The position numbers and the translations under genes were made by a program. This document shows positions 26,474 to 34,639 of a DNA stretch of 64,000 bases, one piece after another; positions within the stretch are counted from its first letter, which is position 1; each line of letters opens with the position of its first letter. Location of the stretch: the NCBI GenBank assembly GCA_023390395.1, contig JAEWCY010000001.1, forward strand, positions 5,661-69,660, written 5' to 3'. The stretch comes from Pseudomonadota bacterium (GTDB lineage: Bacteria > Desulfobacterota > Desulfovibrionia > Desulfovibrionales > Desulfovibrionaceae). The notes under the pieces are model-generated. The model made no database searches and had not been told where the DNA came from. It saw only the letters and a program-made list of their open reading frames with translations.

Positions 26474-27484
26474 TTATTGCTCGCCGCCGGGCGCTGCGGC
26501 CGGCGAGAGCGCCTCGATGATCCGCAGATCCGCCACGGCCTGCTCCCCATGGTTCTCGACGGGGCCGCCCGGTTCCGCAAGGAGCCGGACCAGGGCCGCG
26601 CCCGCTTCCAGCATGGCCGTCTCGTAGGTGGACGCGAAGACCCGGGGAACCGGGTCGAGGGTCCTGAAATTCGTGAAGCGCGGATCGGGCCGGGCCGGGT
26701 AGAGTTCCGCCCTGGCCCCGTCTGCGGTGAGGCGCAGCCGCCCCGTGTCGCCGAAGAGGTCCAGGTCGAACAGGCTGTAGGCGTAGCCCGGCCGGTCCAG
26801 GGCCACGAGCAGCCCCTCGGCCCCGCCGGCGAAGACCACGCGGGCGTGCAGGGCCGGGTCCCCGGCCAGGCTGCCGCCGCCGACCGGGCCCACCGGGTGC
26901 GCCTCCACGATCTCCCCGGCCAGAAAGCGCATGAGGTTGACCAGGTGGCAGCCGTTGTGGCGCAGCCCCCGCACGTAATAGCCCGTGACCAGGCGCGGCT
27001 TCCCGATGCCGCCGTCGCGCACCAGGTCGCGCAGCTCGCGGTGCATGCGGTCGAAGCGCCGCACGTAGTTGACCAGGAGCAGCACGCCCGCCTTTTCGGC
27101 CTCGGCCAGCAGGCGCTCGCCGGCCGCGGCGGTCCCGGCCAGGGGCTTTTCCAGGAAGATGATCCGGGGAGGCCTTTCGGCCCCGAGGGCCTGGCGCACC
27201 ACGTCCTCGTGGGTGGCGTCGGGTGTGGTCACGCTCAGGACGTCCACCGGGCGGCGGGCCAGCATGGTCGCCACGTCGCCGAACACGTCGGCGCAGCCCC
27301 AGCGCTCGGCGAAGCGGCGGGCGTTTTCGGGGTCGGCGTCCGCGCCGCAGGCCAGGCGCAGGCCGGGCGTGGCCCGGTACATGCCGGCGTGGGTGTAGAC
27401 GCCCGGGCCGCCCCCGGGCGCGTCGTACAGGCTGCCGATGCGCCCGCATCCGACCACCCCGGCCAGGAATCCGGATTCAGCCAT
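26474..27484 (-). CDS. Gfo/Idh/MocA-family NAD(P)-dependent oxidoreductase
   Basis: 336 residues. The Rossmann loop is GVVGCGRIGSLYD (9-21), and the EKP motif that binds nicotinamide and substrate is at 112-114 (FLEKPLAG). GLRHNGCHLVNLMRFLAG contains the histidine expected in the active site. Family members oxidise or reduce a sugar hydroxyl on a nucleotide or free sugar. Together with the DegT aminotransferase downstream it probably forms a ketone that is then aminated. It overlaps the SpsF-like gene by 8 bases, which implies coupled translation. Confidence 0.88.
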   Translation of the reverse strand: MAESGFLAGVVGCGRIGSLYDAPGGGPGVYTHAGMYRATPGLRLACGADADPENARRFAERWGCADVFGDVATMLARRPVDVLSVTTPDATHEDVVRQALGAERPPRIIFLEKPLAGTAAAGERLLAEAEKAGVLLLVNYVRRFDRMHRELRDLVRDGGIGKPRLVTGYYVRGLRHNGCHLVNLMRFLAGEIVEAHPVGPVGGGSLAGDPALHARVVFAGGAEGLLVALDRPGYAYSLFDLDLFGDTGRLRLTADGARAELYPARPDPRFTNFRTLDPVPRVFASTYETAMLEAGAALVRLLAEPGGPVENHGEQAVADLRIIEALSPAAAPGGEQ

Positions 27485-28280
27485 GGTGCTTCCCGAACCG
27501 CTTCTCGTAGCGCCGCTTCTCCGTGTCCGTCCAAAAGCCGCTCACCGGGGCCACGCCGGCGTTTATGGCCAGCCAGTCCGGGTTGGCCCCGAGCAGCCGG
27601 GCCACCTCCGGCAGGCCGAAGGCGGGATCGGCCGGGTACAGGGCGTCGTAGATCCTCTCGATCAGGACGAAGTCCGCCGGCGTGTCCAGGGTCAGGCGCG
27701 CCTCGGGCAGCACGGGCTCCTCCCGGTAGCTGGCCAGGTCGAACTGCTCGGGATGCTGGTGGAGGTAGACGATGACGTTTTCCTCGTTCCTGCGGCGCTC
27801 GTCCTCGGGCAGGCCGGCCACCACGTCCCGGATGCGCCGGAAGACGCCGGCCCGGAAGATCTCGGCGTCCAGGCCCAGGGGGAAGCAGCGGTCCAGGGTG
27901 TTGCTCAGGTATTCGGGCGCGCGCCGACGGTATTCCCCGAGCATCCGGCCGACGAGGCCCGGATCGACCAGGGGCGAGTCCCCGCCGAGGCGCACCACCG
28001 CGTCCAGCCCGAAGGCCTCGACGGCGTCCAGGCAGCGCTTGAGCACGTTGGCGGCGTCGCCCCGGAAGCAGGCCGCGCCGATGCGGCGGCAGAAGTGCTC
28101 GATGAGGTCGTCCTGGGGCTCGGTGGTGGTGGCCACCACCACGACGTCGAGCCCCGGCACGCGCCCGAGCCGCCGCACGATGTGCTCCAGCACCGGGACG
28201 CCGCACAGGGGCAGCATGGCCTTTCCCGGCAGCCGGGAGGAGCCCATCCGCGAAAGAACGATCGCGCCGGTTTGCGTCAT
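27477..28280 (-). CDS. SpsF-like cytidylyltransferase family protein
   Basis: 267 residues. It opens with IVLSRMGSSRLPGKAMLPLCG, the canonical SSRLPGK nucleotide loop, followed by VVVATTTEPQDDLIEHF and VVRLGGDSPLVDPGL with the metal aspartate. LTLDTPADFVLIERIYDAL is the C-terminal family block. A tail of about 45 residues (NPDWLAINAGVAPVSGFWTD) is not in the shorter SpsF-like protein at 21565. It probably makes a CMP-sugar or related activated sugar. Having two SpsF-like enzymes suggests two activated products or one paralogue with altered specificity. ATG 28280 overlaps the radical SAM stop as ATGA. Confidence 0.85.
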   Translation of the reverse strand: MTQTGAIVLSRMGSSRLPGKAMLPLCGVPVLEHIVRRLGRVPGLDVVVVATTTEPQDDLIEHFCRRIGAACFRGDAANVLKRCLDAVEAFGLDAVVRLGGDSPLVDPGLVGRMLGEYRRRAPEYLSNTLDRCFPLGLDAEIFRAGVFRRIRDVVAGLPEDERRRNEENVIVYLHQHPEQFDLASYREEPVLPEARLTLDTPADFVLIERIYDALYPADPAFGLPEVARLLGANPDWLAINAGVAPVSGFWTDTEKRRYEKRFGKHHG

Positions 28281-29530
28281 CGGTCCACCATCCCCGCTTT
28301 TCGCATGAAGTTCCGATAGGCCCGGGCCTGGTCCTCCCGGCCCATCCGGTCGTGGACGGCGGCCAGGCGGGCGAAGCAGCGCCCGACGAGCTCGCGCAGC
28401 CCGCGCGCCTCGGGTTCGGTCAGGGAGGGCGTGCCCCCCGCGGTCGCCCGGTCGAGGCGGTGCACCGCGTCCAACAGGTCGGCGTAGGTCCGCACCCCCA
28501 GCACGAGCCGCTTGGTCACGTCGTTGACGAGCCCCATGTAGGCCACGGCCGCCTGTTCCCACTCGCCCGCGCCCTCCAGGGCCCCGGCCAGGCGGAAGCG
28601 CTCCAGGGCCGCCTGGGGGCCGAGCAGGGACTCGTCCTTGATCTGGAAGAAGTCGATGTCCGGGAAGGTCCGGGGAAAATCCTCGCTCGTGCGCGTCGAG
28701 TAGTTGCTGCAGCGCGTGTAGACGATGCGCAGGCTGTCCACGCCCATCCGCGCGGCCGCGTCCTGGAGCTCCAGCAGCTCCTCGTCGGAATCGTTGAAAT
28801 CGAACATGATGTACTGCCAGATGAGCCTCGGCGAGGACGCCCCGGCCGCCTCCCGGGCCTGCCGGATGCGGCGGGTGAACTCGAACACCCGGGCCACGCT
28901 GCCGTGCCTGCGGTAGCGCTGGTACTGCTCCTGGCGGGTCGAATCGATGGCGATCTTCACCTTGTCGATGCCGCTTGGGACGATGGCCTCGCTGTAGGGG
29001 CCGTTGCCGTTGGTGCTGACGAGGATGTCCCCGCCGAGCCGGTCCTTCATGCGGCCGACCATGTCCCACAGCCGGGGATTGAGGGTGGGCTCGCCCACGC
29101 CGCAGATGTTCCCCTTGTCCAGGCGGTAGCCGGCCCGGGCCAGGGAATCGGTCACCTCGGCCAGGACGTCCATGCCGAGAGTGGCCAGGGACGGCGGATC
29201 GTCGCGCATGCCCTCGCACCACTCGCAGTCGAGCATGCAGCGCATGGTCGGCTCCAGGTGGAACCAGCGCAGCACGCCCTCCTCCCGGACGAAGGGCGCG
29301 TCGGGTTCGAGGTAGGAGCACTGCTCGCACACGCCCGGAAACGGGGTCATGCCCTTTGCCTGGGCCTCGCGGATGCGGGCGAAGGCTCCCTTGGTGAAGA
29401 CGTCCTCCACGAAATCCCCGCCCCGGCCGGGCTGGAAGCGCCCCAGGGTCACGGTCTCCCCGGCTCCGCAGTAGCAGGGCAGCCGGCCGTCGGCCCGCAG
29501 GTACAGGCCATAGGTCATCACGCAACGCAT
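28277..29530 (-). CDS. Radical SAM protein with an N-terminal SPASM-like cysteine unit
   Basis: 417 residues. The radical SAM motif is C98-x3-C102-x2-C105 (MRCMLDCEWC), with GVGEPTLNP as the SAM-binding GGEP-type block. Before it, residues 11-73 carry C19, C21, C68 and C71 in a context (ADGRLPCYCGAGE, VTLGRF, then VCEQCSYLE) that reads like a SPASM domain, which normally follows the barrel. The C-terminal 120 residues are helical and lack cysteines. The start ATG 29530 has GAGGAA 6 bases upstream and overlaps the GNAT gene by 13 bases; a second ATG lies 4 codons in. The substrate is unknown. Confidence 0.82.
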   Translation of the reverse strand: MRCVMTYGLYLRADGRLPCYCGAGETVTLGRFQPGRGGDFVEDVFTKGAFARIREAQAKGMTPFPGVCEQCSYLEPDAPFVREEGVLRWFHLEPTMRCMLDCEWCEGMRDDPPSLATLGMDVLAEVTDSLARAGYRLDKGNICGVGEPTLNPRLWDMVGRMKDRLGGDILVSTNGNGPYSEAIVPSGIDKVKIAIDSTRQEQYQRYRRHGSVARVFEFTRRIRQAREAAGASSPRLIWQYIMFDFNDSDEELLELQDAAARMGVDSLRIVYTRCSNYSTRTSEDFPRTFPDIDFFQIKDESLLGPQAALERFRLAGALEGAGEWEQAAVAYMGLVNDVTKRLVLGVRTYADLLDAVHRLDRATAGGTPSLTEPEARGLRELVGRCFARLAAVHDRMGREDQARAYRNFMRKAGMVDR

Positions 29531-30093
29531 GGCGCTTCCTCGAACTGGGGCAGGGGCCGGAATTCGCCGCGCAGCAGGCCGAGCCAGACCTGGTCGTGGT
29601 AGCGGCCGTCGGCCCAGATGCGCTCCCGGAACACGCCTTCCTTCTGCCAGCCGAGCCCTTCCACGCACCGCACGAAGGCCGGATTGAAGGTGCCGGCGAA
29701 GACCTTGTGCAGGTTGTGCCAGTCGAAGGCGTGCCGGGTCACCAGGTAGACCGCCTCCCGGCCGATGCCGCGGCCCCGCGCCCGGTCCGCGCCCACCAGG
29801 ATGGCGATCTCGCCGCAGCGGTGCACGGGCTGGAGGTTCACCAGGGCCACGTTGCCCACGTGCTCCCCGGTGGCGCGCTCCACGATGGCCAGCACGTAGC
29901 CGCTCCGGGAGGCCTCCAGGCCCTGCTGGTAGGCGGGCATGGCCGCCCGGGACTGGGGAAAGGGCCGCCGCTGGGAATGGGCGTTGACCTCCGGGTCGTT
30001 GAGCCAGCGGAGGTACTCGTCCGTGTAGTCGCTCTCCTCCAGGGGCCGCAAAAGGACGTTTCGTCCCTTGAGGAACACGATGTCTTGGGCCAT
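29518..30093 (-). CDS. GNAT-family N-acetyltransferase (RimJ/RimL or PseH type)
   Basis: 191 residues. It opens VLLRPLEESDYTDEYLRWLNDPEVN, the RimJ/RimL pattern. The acetyl-CoA loop is RARGRGIGREA (about 103-113), and NLHKVFAGTFNPAFVRCVEGLGWQKEG is the C-terminal block of that group. PseH-type members acetylate the 4-amino group of a sugar nucleotide in nonulosonate pathways, which fits the DegT and NeuB-like neighbours. Protein N-terminal acetylation is the alternative for this fold, less likely here. It lies between two radical SAM genes. Confidence 0.85.
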   Translation of the reverse strand: MAQDIVFLKGRNVLLRPLEESDYTDEYLRWLNDPEVNAHSQRRPFPQSRAAMPAYQQGLEASRSGYVLAIVERATGEHVGNVALVNLQPVHRCGEIAILVGADRARGRGIGREAVYLVTRHAFDWHNLHKVFAGTFNPAFVRCVEGLGWQKEGVFRERIWADGRYHDQVWLGLLRGEFRPLPQFEEAPCVA

Positions 30094-30105
30094 GGCTCCC
30101 GCTCC

Positions 30106-31131
30106 TCACTCCTTGACGGCGTAGGACGCGTCCTGGCGTTTGACGTCGCCGAGCACCACGTCCACGGGCTTCTTCACGGCCCCGTGGTGGCATTCGGCGC
30201 AGACCGGGCTCTCCAGACGCCGCCCGTCCAGGTGCAGCCGGCGCTGCGCCCCCTGGAGCTCGTCCCAGGCCGCCTTGACGCCGTGGCCGTCCACATGCCC
30301 CAGGACCTCGCGCATGCGGAAGTCGGAGGGGCACTTGAGGTAGTTGCCCCGGCTGGTGATGCAAAGCCGCTGCCACAGCCGGGGACAGACGAACGCCGGG
30401 TCCGCCACGCAGGTGTTGTGGTCGAAATGCATGTCCGGGTTGTAGGCGACCCGGTCCACGATGGACTTCATGAGCGTGATGTAGGTCATGGGATCGTCGG
30501 CGATGGCCGACCAGATGGACTGCACGTTGAGCAGGGTGCCTGCGCCGAGCGCGTCGCGCACCCGGCGCAGGGTCCGGAGCTTGGCCAGGGATTCCTCGTA
30601 CTTGAGCGGGGTGCGCACCCGTTCGTAGTTTCCGCCCAGGCCGTCGAAGCTCATGGTGATCCAGTCCACGCCCGCGCCCATGAGCCCCCGGGCCAGGGCC
30701 TCGGTGACCATGCCGCCGTTGGTGTTGATCCAGACCTCCCGGACCCCGCTGCGCTTGGCGAAGGCCACCATCTCCACGATGTCGGGATGGAGCAGCGGTT
30801 CGCCGCGCATGCTGAACTTGAGGGTGAAAAGGCCGTGCTCGCCGCATTCCTTGACGATCCGCTTGTACATCTCCAGGGGCATGAAGTCGTTTTCCCGCAC
30901 GTCCATGTACTGGCGGAAGCAGTGCGAACACTTGATCTGGCAGCGGCTGCTGACTTCGATGTCGATGTTCAGGGGAAAGGCGGGCACGATGCGCCGCTTG
31001 GGGTACTGGGTCCACTGGAAGCGGTTGACCAGGTAGGCGAGCCGCTTGCCGCGGCTGCGGCGCAGTTCGTTTCTCACGTACTCGGCCAAGGTCTCGCACG
31101 AGAACTGCACGTTCGTTTCCGATTTCCTCAT
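30106..31131 (-). CDS. SPASM-type radical SAM protein (paralogue of 31763-33040)
   Basis: 341 residues. The motif is C64-x3-C68-x2-C71 (SSRCQIKCSHC), with FSMRGEPLLHPDI as the SAM-binding block. C-terminal cysteines (FVCPRLWQRLC, LKCPSD, CAECHHG) match a SPASM auxiliary-cluster domain. It is similar along its whole length to the protein at 31763-33040: AFPL-x-(I/V)DIE, RGEPL-x-HP, SFDG, CAEC-x-HG. The two flank the formyltransferase gene, suggesting successive steps on one sugar. The start is ATG 31131. SPASM enzymes use extra clusters for dehydrogenation, deamination or crosslinking. Confidence 0.87.
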   Translation of the reverse strand: MRKSETNVQFSCETLAEYVRNELRRSRGKRLAYLVNRFQWTQYPKRRIVPAFPLNIDIEVSSRCQIKCSHCFRQYMDVRENDFMPLEMYKRIVKECGEHGLFTLKFSMRGEPLLHPDIVEMVAFAKRSGVREVWINTNGGMVTEALARGLMGAGVDWITMSFDGLGGNYERVRTPLKYEESLAKLRTLRRVRDALGAGTLLNVQSIWSAIADDPMTYITLMKSIVDRVAYNPDMHFDHNTCVADPAFVCPRLWQRLCITSRGNYLKCPSDFRMREVLGHVDGHGVKAAWDELQGAQRRLHLDGRRLESPVCAECHHGAVKKPVDVVLGDVKRQDASYAVKE

Positions 31132-31139
31132 GGCGACTC

Positions 31140-31763
31140 TCAATGTTCCCGACCGGGGGTCGGGCCGCGGGACGGTTGCGGTTGCGGCGAAAAGCCGGGA
31201 TCGAGCAGGCGCCGCACCGAAAGGGACAGCAGCGGCCCGGCCAGGGTCTTTATTTTTTCCACCAGGCTCTCCGGGGTCTCGTCCGGGGCGACGGGACAGG
31301 AGGCCTGGGCCACGATGGGGCCGGTGTCGAGCCCCTCGTCGACATGGTGGCAGGTCAGACCCGTGACGCGGTCGCCGGCGGCCAGGGCGGCCAGATGGGG
31401 CGAGCGGCCCCGGTGCCTGGGCAGCAGGGAGGCGTGGAAATTGACCATGCCCAGGCGCGGCTTGCCGTAGACGGAGGCCGGCAGCCTGGCCGGCCAGGCG
31501 TGGACCACGGCCAGCTCCGCGCCCGCCGCCTCCAAAAGCGCCGCGACGTCCCCGGGCCCGACCCCGTCGGCCGCCCGGAAGGGGATGCCCCGGGCCAGGC
31601 AGTGCTCCCGCACGACCCCGCGCCAGGGGTCGGCCGGGGCCCCGGCGCAATGGCCGAGGACCAGGCCGAGCCGGACCTCGGGCAGGACGCCCAGGGCCTT
31701 GACCAGCTCCAGGCCGAGGCCCCAGTTGACCAGGGCCGCCACGCGGATGGGCTCCCGGCGCAT
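31140..31763 (-). CDS. Formyltransferase family protein (probable sugar N-formyltransferase)
   Basis: 207 residues with the catalytic triad of N10-formyl-THF-dependent formyltransferases: Asn108 and His110 in VNFHASLLPRHRG, and Asp146 in VDEGLDTGPI. It lacks the C-terminal tRNA-binding domain of methionyl-tRNA formyltransferase (about 315 residues), so a small-molecule or sugar substrate is likely. Known relatives formylate 4-amino or 3-amino groups of nucleotide sugars (ArnA, VioF, QdtF types). The deacetylases and aminotransferases in the same operon would provide a free amine. ATG 31763 overlaps the upstream stop as TGATG. Confidence 0.85.
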   Translation of the reverse strand: MRREPIRVAALVNWGLGLELVKALGVLPEVRLGLVLGHCAGAPADPWRGVVREHCLARGIPFRAADGVGPGDVAALLEAAGAELAVVHAWPARLPASVYGKPRLGMVNFHASLLPRHRGRSPHLAALAAGDRVTGLTCHHVDEGLDTGPIVAQASCPVAPDETPESLVEKIKTLAGPLLSLSVRRLLDPGFSPQPQPSRGPTPGREH

Positions 31764-33040
31764 CAGGCCTCCCTGGACAGGATGGCGTCCAGATCGATGT
31801 TCGGGTCGCCGGCGCAGCCGTGCCGGCACTCGGCGCAACTGCGCAGCTCCATGCGCCGCCCCTGGGCGTGCAGCGAGCGGATGCGCTCAAGGGCCGGGCT
31901 GGACCAGTATTCCTTGATGGAGCCCTCGGCGGCGTTGCCGAGCACGATGTCCGAGGCGTTCCAGCCGGTGCAGCATTGGACGTCGCCGTTCCAGGCCACC
32001 ATGATCCGCTGCCAGGGGTACTGGCAGACGAAGCCCTCCTTGAGGGTCATGGGGCCGCGAAAATTGATGTAGGGGTTGTAGACCATGTAGTCCGAGACCG
32101 GCTCCATGAGGGTCCGGTAGCGGTCGGGGTCGTGGCGGATGGCCGGCCAGATGGTGCAAAGGCGCACCTGGGGCAGGACCGAGCCCGCCGCCTCGCGCCG
32201 GGCCAGAAGGTTTCGCAGCCGGCCCCGGCTCTCCTCGAACCGGGCCGGATGGCGGATCTTCTCGTAGACCTCCTCCACCCCGTCGAAGGAGACGGCCACG
32301 TAGGACAGGCGGCTTTCCACCACGCAGTCGAGGATGTCGTCGGCGAGGTAGAAGGCGTTGGTCAGAAAGGAGACGTTGGGGATGCGGGCCGTGGCGTAGG
32401 CGATCATCTCCCGTATCCGGGGATGGGTGAGCGGCTCCCCGCGCCAGGACAGGCGCACGGAAAAGACGTGCTCCCGCTGGCATTCGTCGATGAGCGACCG
32501 GAAAAGCCCCATGTCCATCTGGCCGACGCTGGCGAGCATGCCCCGGTAGCACATGGGGCAGTTCATGTTGCAGGTGTTGGCCGTCTCGATGTCCACGTGC
32601 AGGGGAAAGGCGGCCGTGACGCCGAGGCGCGGCCCGAGACGCCAGTAGACGCGGTTGAGCACGTATTCGAAGAAATGCCCCTGGCGCAGCACGAAGAGCC
32701 ACCAGCGCAGGGGGCTGTCGAAGGGCCGCTGGTGGTGGTCCACCTCGATGCGCTCGTCGACGTGCAGGCGCGGCAGGGCGCGGACCGCGTCGTAAAAGAC
32801 CCGCTGGAAGGCGTCGTGCTCCGGGAAGCGCTCGCCCACGAGCGCGGCCCAGGCGTCCAGGGGCAGGTCGAAGCCCGTGGGCGCGGCCCGGCCCCCCCAG
32901 GCGCGAAAGCCCGGCCGGGCGGAGACCGACTCCCAGAACGCCGAAAATTCCGGATGGTCCCTGGCCTCTCCCGGGATCGGCCCGCCAAAGGCCACGGCAA
33001 GCCGATAGGCGTCGTCGTGGATGATGTCGGCGTGCAGCAT
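31763..33040 (-). CDS. SPASM-type radical SAM protein with long N-terminal extension
   Basis: 425 residues. The motif is C157-x3-C161-x2-C164 (ANTCNMNCPMC), with LSWRGEPLTHP for SAM. SPASM cysteines are in VQCCTGWN and SCAECRHGC. Compared with its paralogue at 30106-31131 it has about 95 extra N-terminal residues (MLHADIIHDDAYRLAVAFGG onward) without recognised motifs. It probably acts on the same or a related glycan intermediate. It begins at ATG 33040, 57 bases downstream of the heptose-type kinase gene. Confidence 0.87.
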   Translation of the reverse strand: MLHADIIHDDAYRLAVAFGGPIPGEARDHPEFSAFWESVSARPGFRAWGGRAAPTGFDLPLDAWAALVGERFPEHDAFQRVFYDAVRALPRLHVDERIEVDHHQRPFDSPLRWWLFVLRQGHFFEYVLNRVYWRLGPRLGVTAAFPLHVDIETANTCNMNCPMCYRGMLASVGQMDMGLFRSLIDECQREHVFSVRLSWRGEPLTHPRIREMIAYATARIPNVSFLTNAFYLADDILDCVVESRLSYVAVSFDGVEEVYEKIRHPARFEESRGRLRNLLARREAAGSVLPQVRLCTIWPAIRHDPDRYRTLMEPVSDYMVYNPYINFRGPMTLKEGFVCQYPWQRIMVAWNGDVQCCTGWNASDIVLGNAAEGSIKEYWSSPALERIRSLHAQGRRMELRSCAECRHGCAGDPNIDLDAILSREA

Positions 33041-33097
33041 GGCGTTTCTCCTCGAGGCCCGCGAACGTGGCCGGGCGCGCCCAGGCGGCCCGGGGCG

Positions 33098-34639
33098 CTA
33101 CTTGAGCAGGGCGATGCAGTGCTTGACCAGGGCGACCTTGTCCAGGGGACTGCGGTTGGACATGACGCCCACGGCCTGGGCTCCGGCCAGGTTGGCCAAC
33201 ATCCCGGCCACTTCCATGGGCGCTCCCAGATAGGCCAGCAGGGAGGCCACCGACAGCACCGCGTCCCCGGCGCCCACCCGGTCCACGATGTGCTTGGTGA
33301 AGGCCGGGATCTCGAAGAAGCCCTCGTCGCGGCTCCAGGACAGGCAGCCCTGCTTGCCCCGGGTGACGAGCAGGCGCGGGCAGCGCAGCCGCTCGGCCGT
33401 CTCCTCCGCCACGGCGCACAGGTCGCGGTCGCGGCTGCGCGCGGCCAGGCGGATCTCCTTTTCCGACACGCACACGAAATCGGCCCGGGGATACTTGTGC
33501 ACGGTGTTGAACCCCAGGTTGCCGGCGTTGACCTGGGCGTTGACGGCCAGAAAGGGGGCGTTTTCGGACAGCCAGTCGATGAGGTCGGCGTCGAACAGGC
33601 CATGGCCGTAGTCCGCGGCCAGCACCAGGTCCACCCGGGGCAGCAGCTCCCCGAGCACGGCCCGCATCCGGCGGGAGGCGTCCTCGCTCTCCTCGCAGCC
33701 CTGCATGATGTAGAGCTCGAAGAGCTTCTGCAGGGGATAGAGCTCCACGAAGCGGCGCTTGACGATGGTCGTCGCCTCGGGAAGCGACAGGAAATGCGGC
33801 CTGACGCCCGGGCGCAGCTGCTCCCGGACGAAGGCTTCCTGGCTGTCGCGCTCGCCCAGGCAGCTGCACAGCTCCACCGTGCCGGCGAAGGCGGCCAGGT
33901 GATTGGCGATGGCCAGGATGCCGCCGCCGGCGCGCTCCGATTCCACGAACCGGGCCGCCAGGATGGGCTCCTTGCCGGACTTGCCCAGGGTCTCGCAATA
34001 GCAGTGCTCGTCGATGATGGTCTCGCCCAGGGCCAGCACCCGCAGCCCGGCGGCCCGGTCGAGCCAGCCCAGGACGGCGTCGATGGGGTGGCGGCGGGCG
34101 AAATCCCGCAGGTACTGCGACACTTCCCGGGGAAAAGGGGAATAGTGGGCGTTTATCAGGGAGGAGGAGCTGAACACGATGCCGTTCGTGAAATGGACGC
34201 GTCCGCCCGCGGCCTCCACGGCCCGGACCTCGTCCACGATCTTGCCGGTGGGGTCGTTGGCGGCCTCGCGGTACTCCCCGCCCTTGGCGTAGACGTCCGG
34301 CCGCAGCAGGCCGATGGTCTCCACCGCCGTGGGCCAGCGGTTCACGGCCACGAAATCCACGCAGCCCAGGGCGGCCACGGCCTCGGCCCGCAGGGCCTCG
34401 GTGAAGGCCGGCCGGTGGGGCCCCTTGTTGACGTGGGCGTCCTGGGTGAGGGTGACCACCAGGATGTCGCCCAGGGCCCGGGCCTCCTCCAGGTAGCGGA
34501 TGTGGCCGATGTGCAGCAGGTCGAAGACGCCGTGGCAATGGACCACGGTTTTCCCTTGGCGCAGGCGGTCCAGGGTCAGCGCCAGGGCGTCCAGGTCCAG
34601 GATCTTGTCCGCGATGCGCATGGCGGCCTCGGGGCTCAT
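33098..34639 (-). CDS. Bifunctional nucleotidyltransferase/PfkB-type kinase, HldE-like with reversed domain order
   Basis: 513 residues. The N-terminal cytidylyltransferase-like domain has HGVFDLLHIGHIRYLEEA (HIGH at 43-46) and ends near 165. From about 195 to the end is a ribokinase/PfkB domain with GGGILAIANHLA and the catalytic GAGDAV (Asp459). In canonical HldE the kinase is first and the adenylyltransferase second; here the order is inverted. The pair would phosphorylate a heptose-type sugar at C1 and transfer AMP, giving an ADP-heptose-like donor; that is family inference. ATG 34639 overlaps the epimerase stop as ATGA; an ATG 6 codons later is possible. Confidence 0.85.
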   Translation of the reverse strand: MSPEAAMRIADKILDLDALALTLDRLRQGKTVVHCHGVFDLLHIGHIRYLEEARALGDILVVTLTQDAHVNKGPHRPAFTEALRAEAVAALGCVDFVAVNRWPTAVETIGLLRPDVYAKGGEYREAANDPTGKIVDEVRAVEAAGGRVHFTNGIVFSSSSLINAHYSPFPREVSQYLRDFARRHPIDAVLGWLDRAAGLRVLALGETIIDEHCYCETLGKSGKEPILAARFVESERAGGGILAIANHLAAFAGTVELCSCLGERDSQEAFVREQLRPGVRPHFLSLPEATTIVKRRFVELYPLQKLFELYIMQGCEESEDASRRMRAVLGELLPRVDLVLAADYGHGLFDADLIDWLSENAPFLAVNAQVNAGNLGFNTVHKYPRADFVCVSEKEIRLAARSRDRDLCAVAEETAERLRCPRLLVTRGKQGCLSWSRDEGFFEIPAFTKHIVDRVGAGDAVLSVASLLAYLGAPMEVAGMLANLAGAQAVGVMSNRSPLDKVALVKHCIALLK

